Below, piece after piece: positions 1 to 11,874 of a stretch of 64,000 nt of DNA. Where the stretch lies: assembly GCA_030704615.1 (NCBI GenBank), contig CM060731.1, forward strand, positions 32,240,001 to 32,304,000. Direction: 5' to 3'. Position numbers and translations under genes: made by a program. Below the pieces are notes generated by a model. The model worked only from the letters and a program-made list of their open reading frames with translations. It was not told the origin of the DNA and did not search any database. This DNA is from Takakia lepidozioides (Eukaryota > Streptophyta > Takakiopsida > Takakiales > Takakiaceae). Positions within the stretch are counted from its first letter, which is position 1; every line of letters starts with the position of its first letter.

Positions 1-14
1 AAATGTATGAAAAA

Positions 15-2036
15 GCAATAAATATAAGCCTCGTACCAATGGCATGGCTGCTCCCCACTGTCTATACCGGAAGTGCCAAAACGCCAGCCAATCTTCCAAT
101 GCTCTCATACTCTCAAGTGATGCAGCTCCAGAAGAGAACCACCAGGCACGAATTGTCTGGAACAAAGTGTCCGCCTCCTTCATTGTTCTAGCATCTTTGT
201 ACTCTTTGCACAATTTACGGTGCTGAGTCTGCATCTCTGGTTTGATGTCCGACTTTGTATGTTTTTCCAGAGATTGTGTCCAATGGAATAGACATGTACG
301 CTCTCTTCCTCGCATTGGAACTTTTGGGTCGCCCGATCCGAAGACAATACGAACAGCATTGAAATTTGCTTGAGCACTATCCGCCATGAAACCTGCAAAA
401 TTTGGAGATGGCAGCCCATGACACGTATCAGGGAATTCCACATGAGCTTCTGGGATTCCGTATCCTCGGATTGCATGTCACAAACTGCAATTGTCATAAC
501 TCGTTGGTACACTGGATCGTAGACATGACAAGCCATTGTTGTCCAATCCTTCACTCGTTTCACATGATCAAACATAAGAAAACAGTTCTGCAAGTCCCAG
601 TCTTCTGCATCCGCTTCACGAGGCTAACCCCACTGCCCTCCCCAACAGTCGACATTTTGAAAAGAAAAACTTTGATGGCACCTTGACCTGGGAATACATT
701 GTCCTGGATGTAATCGTACTTGCTCACTCGTTTCAATTCCAAAATATTGTCTATGTAGCCTCTGATCCCAGAGCCCATTCTCAATGCATTGATCTGATGC
801 CGAATGTTCGGTGAACTTAAAGTGGAGAAATGATCCATGACCAAGTCCAATGCTGCACCGTCAAGTTTAGTCCCCACAGAATCCCCTTCACTCAAAATAT
901 GGCTTTCCAAGAAGGACTTGCTTGCGCCAAGAGCAATTGCAGATGTTGTTGCGGATGGGTTTCTCCGAACTCCTGTTTAATCAACCTCGATACTGTCTCA
1001 ACACTCTCCCTGTAATCCCCCTTCGAGACAGGATGGTTATGGAATCCGAAATGCACACAAGCTCTTGTCATTGTTTTCAAACGGTGGACAACATAGTACA
1101 TTCTTGCTCCGCAGAGCGCCAAGCAGGATGGCACAAGTTGCAGAATTTGCAGACGAAAGTGTTTGCCGGTGGAGGGGCAGTCCCAGGCTGAAATGGATTT
1201 TCCGCCAGACCCTCCCATTCGCTTTGATTATGAACCCCAGACTGAAGAAAGTGTCTGCAATTCAAATTATCACACCTAAGGTGTCCATTGCAAACTGTCC
1301 TCCTGAAAACAAGCTTGTCATCATTCTGAATATTGGATGTTTTTGTTCTGCACCACGGGTGTCCCGTCGTGTTTCTTGTCCATTCCATGCATCATGATTG
1401 TTACACCTCCAACGTGGAGGAGGAGGCAGCTCGAATAGGATATCGCCATCAAAAGTCTCCGGCAAGAACTTCACAGGCACCTGCTTCAAAGATTCCCAAT
1501 CAATTCCCCGCAACTCACTTTTGAATCCAGCCATTCCTCCCATCGCCCGCAATTTTGGAATGACACTACAAATCTCTTCTTCATCAGCTTCTCCAACCAC
1601 AGTAGGAAGGACTGGATTTGGAATTTCACTTATGTCATCATCGGAAGAATCCGAAAGCTCAACGATTGGAGTGGAGGACGTCTGTTCTTTTTTCACCACC
1701 ACCTCCCTCTTGTCTTCAACGACCGAAGCAGCAGTCCCGGGCGTCACATATTGACCCAAGGGACTTTCGCCGAGGCTCTCCAAGTACTCTGTATCGACCA
1801 GGACGCACCTCCCACTGGCTGATATGAGCCGTCTCATCACGGTTTTGGAAAGAGTATTTCAACAACTTCCCTTTAAGATCGTACACCTCTTTCTCCAAAA
1901 AGATGGAGCCATTCTGCAGCTGAAAACGGGTAGCCAAGACATGTTCCAGAACAATTGCAAATCCATTGTCAAGGACTTCCTGGGAGAACGGCACTGGTTT
2001 GTCGTCAGAGAAGAACTCCACTTCAGAGGAAGCCAT
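15..2036 (-). pseudogene. MULE-like transposase gene with zinc-finger region, frameshifted
   Basis: Read on the minus strand from an ATG at 2036, the protein fragments run in a plausible order through at least four frames: an acidic N-terminal part (2036-1390), a Cys/His-rich segment (about 1390-1080, containing VCNGHLRCDNLNC and FVCKFCNLC), an HFGFHNHPV segment near 1050, a core at about 600-440 (KRVKDWTTMACHVYD, AVCDMQSED), then FMADSAQANFNAVR and a Trp-rich tail (WLAFWHFRYRQWG) down to about position 45, where a possible splice donor occurs. The paired Cys/His elements followed by an Asp-rich core resemble MULE-type transposases carrying a WRKY/GCM-like zinc finger; that assignment is from memory of the fold. 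The frame changes near 1840, 1385, 1220 and 590 do not fall at clear splice sites, so I call it broken. It may continue beyond the left edge. Confidence 0.5.
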
Positions 2037-3362
2037 CTTCCTTCCTCGCGTACGTTTGTACCTTGCTATCGCAGATTTAGTGTAAATCGGTTTACTGATG
2101 TCTCCAGAACACAGTTGAAGAATGAGCAGAGAATATGGCGGAGGAAGCTCAGACAACGACTGTGCATATTATGTTATTCTTTCCAGATATGCAGCCGTCC
2201 ATTTTAATTACTTTTCTTGTGGGCCCAGTGGTCAGAGTATCCCTAGGAGCAGTGTCGGCAGCTGTTAAACCGTTAACCAGAACCTCATCAATAAACCCAA
2301 TAACAAAGCCGACTTCCTGGAAGCATGCCACAGGATCTGAGGATGGGATTGCAGATTAAGTAAATGTATCTTTATACTACTACCATGATCATGCGCACCT
2401 GGAAAGTTCCAAATGTGAAACGAATGTGGGGTTTGGCTAACAAAGGATGACCGTGTATGATATTCCAAGATTTGTCATCAAACTCTCGTTCATTTACATT
2501 TATTTGTGTAAGACTGTGCGCCAAGATTTCTGGGATTCGCTGTTATTTTAAATATTGAAACCGTTCTAATAAAGAACACGCCGTTTATTTTGGGCGACAC
2601 ACGTCAGACATCCATAACTGAATACGAACAGCTGTACACCAATTGCTGGCATGTGCACTAATAAGGGAACGACTATGTGTAACGGTCACGCGAGAGGGAA
2701 TCCGATGCTTCTAGAGACACGCAAGAACGCAGGACAATCCCGCAAGAAATCGGGAGTCACTGCGTTTTTCTACTTTTCGCGCTTAGAGAGAGAGTGGTAG
2801 TCAAGCTGGAGAGGGTTCCTTCTACAATACGAAAGAGAAGAAAGTCTCTTTATTTTACTTCCCTTAGAGAGAGACGCAGAGCAAGAGAGCAAATGACGAG
2901 GCGTCGTTTGTTGGAGAACACAGGGCCAAGGCAGCAGGTGAACGCGGAGACTGATTCAGAAGAGCAGACGGAGACTGAGGCAGCGGCTGTGACACAGTCG
3001 GCAATAAGAGTGCGCCAGCCTGTGGAGGCAGAGATGATTCGCAGGGACACTGAAGGAGGTGGAAGCACGCGGAACGCCGAACCGGAGAAGGTCCAGAAAC
3101 CCTAGAGCAGACAGAATTCCAGCAGATGTGAGAGGGAAGAGGAAAGCTGCAGAAGGGGATCCAATTTCAAAACCTAAGAAGGCGCCAGTAAGTTTTATCA
3201 ACTTACATTTCATTGTTGAAGATATGCGTAGAGATTGAGTGGAATGTCCCAGACAGGGATTGTGTCGCTACCGACCATCACAAAGGTGATTTGATTTCTA
3301 CTCCTCTGCTAAGGGTTTACCGCACAATGAGTGGGGTGACTATTGTACAGTCATTCACTGTT
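2037..3362. other. Intergenic, no supported gene
   Basis: I see no gene I can name here. A plus-strand open frame at 2794-3105 (103 codons, rich in Arg, Glu and Gln) has no recognisable domain and lies in AG-rich sequence, so it may be chance. Confidence 0.4.
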
Positions 3363-3577
3363 GTTCAGATCATACAGTCTGTCTGATTGCCTTTCAAGGA
3401 GTCCTTCCTCTTCCCCTTCTTTAGCAGGAACTACTGAATTGCGAGCGTCGTTAACGCCATTCGATTCTCCTCATGAGATTTATGTACCTATGTGTTTGAA
3501 GAGAGAGTGAGGGTCGACATACGTCAATCATCGTATGTTCAGACCATACAGTCTGTTTGATTGCCTTTCAAGCAGTC
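3363..3577 (+). repeat. Direct repeat, period 174 bp, next to assembly gap
   Basis: About 40 bases beginning GTTCAGA at 3363-3402 recur at 3537-3577 with only a few differences (both contain CATACAGTCTGT and TTGCCTTTCAAG). The second copy runs straight into the run of N, so the gap probably reflects a collapsed or unresolved tandem repeat. Confidence 0.75.
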
Positions 3578-4077
3578 NNNNNNNNNNNNNNNNNNNNNNN
3601 NNNNNNNNNNNNNNNNNNNNNNNNNNNNNNNNNNNNNNNNNNNNNNNNNNNNNNNNNNNNNNNNNNNNNNNNNNNNNNNNNNNNNNNNNNNNNNNNNNNN
3701 NNNNNNNNNNNNNNNNNNNNNNNNNNNNNNNNNNNNNNNNNNNNNNNNNNNNNNNNNNNNNNNNNNNNNNNNNNNNNNNNNNNNNNNNNNNNNNNNNNNN
3801 NNNNNNNNNNNNNNNNNNNNNNNNNNNNNNNNNNNNNNNNNNNNNNNNNNNNNNNNNNNNNNNNNNNNNNNNNNNNNNNNNNNNNNNNNNNNNNNNNNNN
3901 NNNNNNNNNNNNNNNNNNNNNNNNNNNNNNNNNNNNNNNNNNNNNNNNNNNNNNNNNNNNNNNNNNNNNNNNNNNNNNNNNNNNNNNNNNNNNNNNNNNN
4001 NNNNNNNNNNNNNNNNNNNNNNNNNNNNNNNNNNNNNNNNNNNNNNNNNNNNNNNNNNNNNNNNNNNNNNNNNNNNN
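3578..4077. other. Assembly gap (500 N)
   Basis: Exactly 500 undetermined bases. The round number indicates a scaffold placeholder and not a measured distance. Open frames spanning it have no meaning. Confidence 0.99.
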
Positions 4078-4316
4078 GCACTCATACACAAACACACAAG
4101 AGCCTTCGGCGATCTGAGCCAGGTAGTTGGCACTCATACTGATACATATGGCGTGTCAGCTGAGACATCTCAGAGGCAACAAGGCTTGTCATCATCATCG
4201 CGGAGTCATCGGAGCCCAGCCCACGCAAGGAGGGCAAAACCGTTGTCTCCCTCAAGCATTTTTTTGTAGTTTCCTATGCTTTGCAACGGGAGAAATTTAT
4301 TTCCGGCTAAAAGATA

Positions 4317-4327
4317 GTCCCATATCG
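4317..4327 (+). promoter_or_regulatory. Plant snRNA upstream sequence element (USE)
   Basis: GTCCCATATCG matches the plant USE consensus RTCCCACATCG at 10 of 11 positions. It starts 69 bases before the predicted U2 5' end, the expected place for plant snRNA promoters. Confidence 0.9.
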
Positions 4328-4354
4328 ATTGCCCAAGTTTGTGATCCAGCTCAG

Positions 4355-4362
4355 TATATAAA
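4355..4362 (+). promoter_or_regulatory. TATA box of U2 snRNA gene
   Basis: TATATAAA lies 31 bases before the U2 start. The USE to TATA centre distance is about 36 bp, nearer the roughly four-helical-turn spacing of plant RNA polymerase II snRNA genes than the shorter polymerase III spacing. Confidence 0.9.
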
Positions 4363-4385
4363 CTGCCGAGCTGGGCAGCAGTATT

Positions 4386-4576
4386 ATACCTTTCTCGGCC
4401 TTTTGGCTAAGATCAAGTGTAGTATCTGTTCTTATCAGTTTAATATCTGATACGAGGCTCATCGAGTCTCATGATATTAATCTAATTTTTCTCGGGTGCG
4501 GGCCCATCCGGCAGCTTGCTGCCCGGGCCCGCGCGTGTCGCCTTGGTATTGCACTACCTCCTTGGCCGGCGCAACC
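4386..4576 (+). ncRNA. U2: U2 spliceosomal snRNA
   Basis: The gene opens with ATACCTTTCTCGGCCTTTTG, the conserved U2 5' end, followed by the branch-point-pairing GTAGTA (4419-4424) and the stem IIa block ATCAGTTTAATATCTGATA. A stem-loop GAGGCTC-ATC-GAGTCTC follows, then an Sm-like AATTTTT (4484-4490), a GC-rich stem III, and the conserved stem IV loop GGTATTGCACTACC. The length of about 191 nt fits plant U2 (about 196 nt). U2 pairs with the intron branch site in the spliceosome. Both promoter elements and all paired regions look intact, so I read it as a functional gene and not a retroposed copy. The exact 3' end is estimated from the terminal stem. Confidence 0.95.
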
Positions 4577-5912
4577 CTCCCCACACGGGGACCCTAATAC
4601 TGTAAGTCGGAAACTACTGATCCACCTCTGCTACGCCTGAACTAATCACTCTTACTCGACGAATGTGATTCACTAAGGGTCGCAAGCCCAATGTACAATC
4701 AACAAATATTACTCAAAAACAATTCACGCACCTGACGTATCATTGTTGTACCGAGATCAAAACCGGACCGATTTTGGAGGCCCTGCATAATAGTAGGAAA
4801 TAGAGCACTCAGATTGGTGTTGAGATGGAGTTCAACCCAACTTCATCAGTGCATGTTTACTTGCTAAGATTATATGTTTTGTCTTAGGCCCCGGCCGCAC
4901 TACGCGAAGCTATGTCAGGTTTAGCCCTCACTACAACCATTCAGCTGCCATATTACAGTATTTAGCCATGGCTAAGATTTGCTACCTACCACACCTATTT
5001 GTCCTGCCTTTTAGCCCCTAAACCCTCCCCCACACATATTAAATTTAGCCCAAGTGGGCAGGAGGAGGAAATTTCAAAAGCTCCTTGTTGTATCTCCTCC
5101 TCCTCGCTCATCCCCTCGACGAGAACATGAAGCCTCCAGATGCTTGACAGGTTGTGACGAGGAAGACCTGATTTCAGTATGGCATATTTTTGTTTTTGGT
5201 ACAAAGGGAGTTTGCATCGGCTTGAATTAAGTTGGGTTTCTTGTGATGCATACCAACAAGTATGTGAGGCTCTTTAACAATGGTGGTTATGGGAAGTGAT
5301 GAGGCGGCTTGGAAAAGTTTGGGAGACACAAATACAATTTTTACTTGTCTTCTTTGATTCATTATTGGCGGGCCTCTGCAAGTTGGCCTAATAAGTTGAA
5401 TCTACCTAACTGTCAGATTAATCTATCGATCTTTATGATGCAGCAATTAACCAAGGTGTGTAATTTTTATTAAAATCGCATTTCGAGCCCGCCCAGAAAG
5501 AAGTGGCAATGGGGCTCTACAACAAACTATAGCAACGACCCCAACTTGGTTATGCTCAAGTTCAAACTTTAATTTGTCATATTGCTAAGCTGAAGAATTT
5601 TCTGAAGCAATTTGGATGAAGGACAAATGTAATTCATATCGAAACTGTTCAGTCCCACTGCTGAAGCTAGCCTTCATTTTTTGTGAACAAGAAATCAAGA
5701 CTTCAAGAAATCATGTGACAACTTTCAATGAGTGTTAATTCACATTTGACATGCATATCTTGGTGAGCTATGAACTAGAGGAATTATCGGTAGTTTAAAG
5801 TCTTTATTAGCAATCGATAAGGTAGACGATGAGGTAGGTACCTGTATAAATCACCTCTCACTAATCGTGATACCTACTGTTTCAACGTTTCTTAGAGATT
5901 GTTAAATCTCTA
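4577..5912. other. Intergenic, possibly LTR sequence at its right end
   Basis: No gene is recognised. The stretch just left of 5913 would be long terminal repeat of the following copia remnant, but I could not find a matching second LTR by eye. Confidence 0.35.
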
Positions 5913-6760
5913 CATGGTAGTAGAGTTGTTAGGTTCAGATTTCCAATACCTTTAGCTAACACAAGAATAGTCACTGTTTGCTTTCAATTATTTCTACGAC
6001 GCTTCTCAATGAGTTCAGAAGGAGCTGAAATAGTGAGCGAACTAGATATAGAAGAAGACAATCTGAGAGATAAAAAAAGAACCAGTCTAGTAGTATCCGT
6101 TTTTCAAAGATGTCAAACACAACGACACGAAGTTGAATGAGAATGAAAAAGCTAGCAGGAGCGTTTGCCTACATCTCAGAATAGAGATTTGGAATCAGGA
6201 ACGTCCTAATGCGAGAGATATTATGGCACTTAATTGTGCATAACCTAGGTCGGGACATGGAGGAGGAGACGCAACAGAAACTACAAGCTTTAACCATCAT
6301 CAATCTAGCGGTAAAAAATGAGATCATTTTGTATATTCAAGACATAAAAGATCATGAAGGCTCCAACATGAATGAAGTCTAGTTCATGGTAAAGGATCTA
6401 ATGGTTCAAGTGGTTGGGTCTAGTGAGACTATCTATGAAGATGAAATTATACTAATTGTTTTAAAATGCTCTACCAGAAAGTTATGAAGCATGTCAATGT
6501 GCAAGGTGTTGCTTCACAAGACGTCTTATCAAGTTTTGACAAACTCACGAGTACTTAGCTCGGGCAAGAATCTCACAGGAGAAAGCTCAAATGAGTCAAG
6601 CAAGCAGATGATGAAGTCTTGCTGATGAAGTTCAAAGAAAAGCTGATGAGGAAAAAAGACAACTTTGGCTCCAAACATAAGAAGCGATAGAAGCGACCTA
6701 ATAAATGTTATATACCTATGGGGAGTTTGGACATTGGTCGAGACTAGACAAATGATTGCT
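5913..6760 (+). mobile_element. Decayed Ty1/copia retrotransposon, leader and gag
   Basis: TGGTAGTAGAG at 5915 resembles a copia primer-binding site complementary to initiator tRNA-Met, though degraded. An ATG at 6009 opens a gag-like reading that is broken by stops and frame changes but keeps family traits: ARDIMALNCA near 6210, MNEVQFMVKDL near 6370, a CLPESYE-like segment near 6470, and at 6706-6743 a zinc-knuckle remnant (C...YGEFGHWSRD) whose second Cys is replaced by Tyr and which carries a frameshift. No integrase or reverse transcriptase follows, so the element is truncated after gag. Confidence 0.65.
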
Positions 6761-6769
6761 ACATCCATT

Positions 6770-7995
6770 TCAGTTCTTCTAGCAATTTGTAAAATGATAG
6801 AGCTCTTGTTTGAAGATCACATTAGTTTCGTTTACATAAGATTCCAAAATGTTTTTGTAGGCCTTTGAATCTGCTTTCCAACTTCTGAATTTTATAAATC
6901 TTGGAAATTCTTTCTTTGTAGATGTGGCAATCGCCCGGGGAAATCACTTCCATTTTTTTCCAAACAGCGTGCAAAAAAATATAGGGTTACATATATTCTT
7001 TGAAGATAAAATTTATAATATTTTTAGAAATAAAATTGGGTGTCTTTATTTGTAGATACGGTATTTAAATAAAAATAGGGTCATGAATATGCTCCAATTA
7101 TATTTTTTTTAGAAAATATAGGGGTGCTACAATGGCGAGAGACCTATGTCGTTCATTCTATGGTATGTTTGTATTGAGACTTCATAAATGACTAGTTAGA
7201 CCTGGATGATGAGACTTGGACATGGCTTGGATGAGATGACTTGGTTTAGGAGGATACGTTTTGGTTTAGGGTTGTTTTATTTTCTTCTCCGACGCAAGAG
7301 TTCTGCTACTCTAGTTGCTGACCTCATTGTGTTGCTAGAAGCTCCGGTTTCTTCACTTGCTGTAAGGTATCTCGCTATCTCACATGAGGAATATTTTTTC
7401 ACTACACTTAAGATATGCAACAGTTTTCTTCATTCGTTTGATAGATGCATTAGAGCATTGAACAATAAAATATTTTGCACTCTAAGAAAAAATTGTTTTA
7501 TTTTCATGTTACTGTAGGGTGTCAAATATTTGATGATTACAGTCAAATAAAAAAAAATAGCCTGCCAGATAATTATGCATATTACAAAATTAAATAATTA
7601 TAGGGTGGATGAAAAGAGGGAACAAAAAAGTAATACCCCCATAGAAAATACCTCTTTATCGCACGCGATTCCCTAAACTATATAAGGAGTGACTTCCCCA
7701 AGGGCAATCGTGACAAGAAGATTGATACCACGGCATGTTAACTTGTGAAGTTAACATTATGATTTGTGCGGATCTTGCAGTCCAGCTTGCCTAAAAGTGA
7801 TCTTGGGAGGAAAAGATAGGTTCTTGAACTTGTTGTCATAGGCTCTCGTTACTCTTGCAAGGAAAGGTAAAAGCAAGTGAAGTTTTATGTACAAGCTTAT
7901 TTGCGCATATGTAGGCTAGATAACTTTTGGTATGCATAATCGAGTATCTGTCTTTGAGCTAGTACAAATTAACATGATTTCAAATGAGGAACTAT
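6770..7995. other. AT-rich intergenic stretch
   Basis: Nothing recognised. The region is AT-rich with several short poly-A and poly-T runs. A TATATAAGG near 7680 could be a promoter inside an old LTR, but no gene follows it. Confidence 0.35.
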
Positions 7996-8330
7996 TACTA
8001 CAACAGATCCCGGCTTTAACGTCTACCACATTTGCCTAGTCGTAGCATATATGTCTACAAAATGCAAGGGGGCAGTCCTGGTTGCCATTTGTGACCACCA
8101 GAAGTCGTATATGCCACCTTGTACCTCCGCCACGTCAGGATCTGCGGTCAAACACGTTTGACTAGATAGGGGAAGATGGTAGATACGACTAGGAGTCATG
8201 GCCAAAACTGCAACAAGATGACGTGGGCATGGGAATGTATGACTGCCAGTATTCACAACTGCACGTGGCGATTGCCGGTTGCCCAAGGAGTGTCTACGTG
8301 GACGATGCAAACATAAATGGATGAAACAGA
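7996..8330 (+). mobile_element. CACTA-type transposon terminus
   Basis: TACTACAACAG (7996) is followed by CCGGCTTTAACGTCTAC. It matches, with about five differences in 31 bases, the terminus at 63734 that begins CACTACAACAG. The first base is mutated C to T. The next 300 bases carry several copies of GTCGTA or its complement TACGAC, as expected for CACTA subterminal repeats. TNP2-like coding remains of the same superfamily lie at 11.9-13.4 kb. I could not find the opposite terminus. Confidence 0.65.
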
Positions 8331-9848
8331 TGCAGGATGTGATTGCAAATGACGACGTGTCAATCTATCATTGCTCGCAGGGTTGGACATTCAAGTGCAT
8401 TGGATGCAAGTGCATCTAACGGCTGCACACGATGCATGTTACTAACGCGTGGGCTTGGTGGAGAACAGAGACAAGTCCCGAACATGCGTATGAGAGGCGA
8501 CCATGTAGGTTCTATGATGGTTGAAGCGGTGCACTGCATTTTTTCGAAAATCGGCAAGACAAAGGCAAAGACAAAGGCTTGAGAGAAGATGAAACAATGC
8601 ATTCAGTGGATACGCACCCTGGTGCAAAACACCGGCTACTCATTCACATTCACAGTGATGCAAAATATGTGTAGACAAAAAGACCCAGCGGGTAGTTCAG
8701 GGCACCCAAAAACGAGTGGCGTTCGCTATACCGCAATCTGCAAATGCACTGGCCTACTCAGAATCATGGCACATTGTGTACGCAATGACTCTGAGTAAAT
8801 TCACCTATGCATTTGATCCTCTTAGTGGTCTCCATCATATGTAAGGTTTTAGAGATTCAGTCTTCAACGTACATGCGGAAGAAGCATGTACGCATCAAAG
8901 TTGGAAAAAGTCAGTAGCTAGAGAAACAAAATACATCTCTTAATGTCAACGATTCACCCAATGCTACTCCTTCGACCAAGTGCATCCTAATTTCTATCGA
9001 AGACTGCTATCCTAGTTGCAAGTGCTGGGATAGGAGATTACATGATGCCTTCACACACAATAGCAGCAACAAACTTCATGACTGACATCCTGTCACAACT
9101 CCTCTACAGGGAGAACCCAATTGGACAGGGAAGCTTTAGTGATATGGTACCACGCCGCGTAGCCATATAGGTAGGGGTACCGACGCCCACAGGCGTCCAG
9201 CCTTTTGTTGCAAGCAGATAGGCAGAAAAATTGAGGCACGGCCTCCCTTCTATGAATGTTGTTGGTTCCAAGCCAGTGAAGCACAATTGTTTCCTCTTCC
9301 GCATGACGGCTAATTTGTTGTGCTTCTGCCTGCTCTGCAGCATACTGAATTGTCTGCTCCCTCCGAAGGCGCTCCATGTTGCGGTGCCATTGAGCTGTGT
9401 GTGTAGTTCTCCTGAAGCGGGATCGCATGGTAGTCGTGTGATGATGGGGCGAGTTGGCCCACAACGATGACCACATCAAATGCGTTGATCGCATGCTAAC
9501 CGTGTGATGCAAGGGCGACTTGCCAAACGACGAAATGAATAGGGACGACGTAGACACTGCAAAGAAGAAAGAGCGATGAAGAGCGAGCAAGAGCAAACAG
9601 AATGAAAGGCAAGTGGAGCGAAGTGGAGATATAATCTGCGCTCCCGCCAACTTGCTTCCCGCCAAATTCTAATGCAGTGACAAAACGGGGGCACCGTTGC
9701 GAGCCTGACTATCAATGCATCATCAAACTGCCATGGACTGCAAGTTTAAGGGGGTGAGAAACACAAGGGAAACAATTCCGAGTCAGGCTAACCGTCTGCC
9801 AGCCTTCCTGACAAGGCAAACTGACCACTTTGCATGTCCACGATTCTG
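8331..9848. other. Probable interior of decayed CACTA element
   Basis: The stretch lies between a CACTA terminus and the LINE insertion. A 190-codon minus-strand open frame (9093-9665) has no recognisable domain. I see no intact gene. Confidence 0.35.
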
Positions 9849-9861
9849 TGTTTAGGCCACA
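9849..9861 (+). repeat. Target-site duplication of LINE copy, left
   Basis: TGTTTAGGCCACA, identical to 11221-11233, bounds the LINE insertion on the side of its 3' end. Confidence 0.93.
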
Positions 9862-11220
9862 GATTGTACTCATAAGACGTTGTTTGCCGTAGCCTTGTTG
9901 CCATTGACCCCCCGCCCAGTTTGAGCGGGAACAAAAGGGATAGAACCTACCTCTGTCAGGGGCTGACATTGGTAGTAAGACTTACCTTCATATATAGAAT
10001 TAATCCAGGTTTTCCAGATATCCTCTAGAAATCCCTTCACACAAGCATCAATCTGCTGTGTGTGATTTGCCCAAAAACTAGGCCTCAGGAGGGCCTGGGC
10101 TTTTGGCTCAGCCTCAAGACTTTCAAAGTGGGTAAACAGGGGTACAGGCACAATTCCCTTGATAGATTTGAAGAGATCGTCTCTTTGGTGAGAGAACCCC
10201 GGACAGTGTATCAGAAAATGAATATTGTCTTTAGGTTGCCCACACAACGGGCAATTGCACTCTCCCTTTCCTCTCTGCTTCTGTTTGCTGTTCAAAGGTA
10301 GGCTTCCTGCCCTGAGTTTAAATTTCAGTCTAGTGCCGAGAGTGGGTAGACCCTTGAGGTCATCCAAGATGTCCTCCCCCATGTCACTGACTGGAAACAA
10401 GTTCAGGGAAGTTTTCTGCCTAACTTCATTTTCATCAGACAATCTCATGGCAACAGACATGGCTTTGGACACTACAGCCTCTAAGTCAGATTTATCCAGC
10501 AGGGTCAAGACTTGCGGATCCAGGTCTAGGTCCTTGAGAATCTCTTCTACTCTCTTCTGCCAGGACTTAGCCTGTTTGACAGGGCGGTCTTGTTTCCAAG
10601 ATATAGAGTCGATTAACTTAGGATATCTGGTGTTGGGCATATGTTGCAGCTGACCCCACCATCTGACCTTCAATTCATCTCGTCGGGAGCTTAAGAACGG
10701 AATGCCAAACTCACCCCGAACAGCCACATTAGCTGTTTTGGAGCATTCTGACATACACCCCTTAAGCACCCCCACTTGAATGGATTCTAGAGACTTAGCC
10801 TGGTTGGAGTTATCAACCCATATTGCAGATCCGTACTCCAAGGCAGGTCTAATAACGCGACAAAACATGGTTTTCTTAACCTCAGAATTGACCCCTCTGT
10901 AGTGGAAAAATTCGGTGAGCCCCAGAGCTTTGCCCTTGCCAATTTGAACAACTTTCCGGATATGTGCATCCCAATTACAATTGGAGGAAAACTCAGCGCC
11001 CAGGTAAGTATAGGAAGGGAGGACCGGGATCTCTTGGCTATCCCACTGCCACTTAAGATCACTTCCTCCCTCTCCTTTGTCGTTGAATGCTACCACTGCA
11101 CATTTGCTGACATTAGCCTCTAGCCCCCAAAGATCAAAGTATCTCTTTGCGCAATCAATCAATTCCTGGACATTGGTTGGAGTCTTCCCTATGCCTGCGA
11201 TTTGCAGCACTCATAAGGGT
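9862..11220 (-). mobile_element. 5'-truncated LINE copy with 13-bp target duplication
   Basis: The 446-codon minus-strand frame (11210-9870) is the C-terminal third of the LINE polyprotein found nearly full length at 24935-29554. It begins just after the FADD box and runs through the thumb/connection region to a CNCPLCGQPKDNIHFLIHC motif typical of LINE C-termini. The 3' end reads GAGTAC then AATC. The 13-bp sequence TGTTTAGGCCACA flanks it exactly at 9849-9861 and 11221-11233, a textbook target-site duplication. The open frame has no stop, so the copy is young or recently inserted, but it lacks endonuclease and most of the reverse transcriptase. Confidence 0.93.
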
Positions 11221-11233
11221 TGTTTAGGCCACA
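11221..11233 (+). repeat. Target-site duplication of LINE copy, right
   Basis: TGTTTAGGCCACA, identical to 9849-9861, bounds the truncated 5' end of the LINE insertion. Confidence 0.93.
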
Positions 11234-11874
11234 AAAAAGGCTACTGGTTACAAGCCTAACGCTGGATTACAGCCAGTGTTCGCCATGGGTATGACTTGTG
11301 CACAAAGGCGAATTACGACTATGTGAGTGTAGCATGCATGATGCAACAAAGTAAGAAATTGCAGATTGCTTCTTGTGAAAATTGAAGTGGAGTGGGTACT
11401 TTTGCAAAGCCTCCATACTGGTGGCATCGTGACATGGAAACATCATCCGACAAAAATGAGGGGAATGGGTAAGGGTTCTTCTCAGCAATAGCACAAAAAT
11501 AGCACAAGCTGTGGTGGTGGCTCTGCCAGAAGTTCAAACCAGCATTAACAGTCATGGTAATGGCGTGCTAGTCATAGTGCAGCCTGCAAGAAATCTTAGT
11601 CCCTCTACACTACATGTCAACTTCACTACCACCCATGGACCTCTTGAAATCTGGATAGCAGTGAACAAGCATGCTGCCCTAAAAGCATTACACATCGACA
11701 TCCGGCAGCTCGTCCTCGCTGTTATCTTCTTCCTCATCGGTTCTGTCATTCTCCACCACAATGGGGGCCTTGTTGCGCACATCCATGTATGTGAGGCAAG
11801 AACTTCGGGAGTCACTTCAATTGTCTGGCCCAAATGGCTGCCTGCAACATGTGTCTCTTTGACTCGTTCAGGGG
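11234..11874. other. Sequence between LINE and CACTA remains
   Basis: No supported gene. The stretch is probably part of the CACTA element into which the LINE inserted. Confidence 0.3.

Noticed and set aside
3528-4269. Long open frames across the N run
   Set aside because: They are made of undetermined bases and carry no information.
9093-9665. 190-codon minus-strand open frame
   Set aside because: No domain, odd Ser/His/Arg composition, lies in decayed CACTA sequence and overlaps other frames of similar length; most likely chance.
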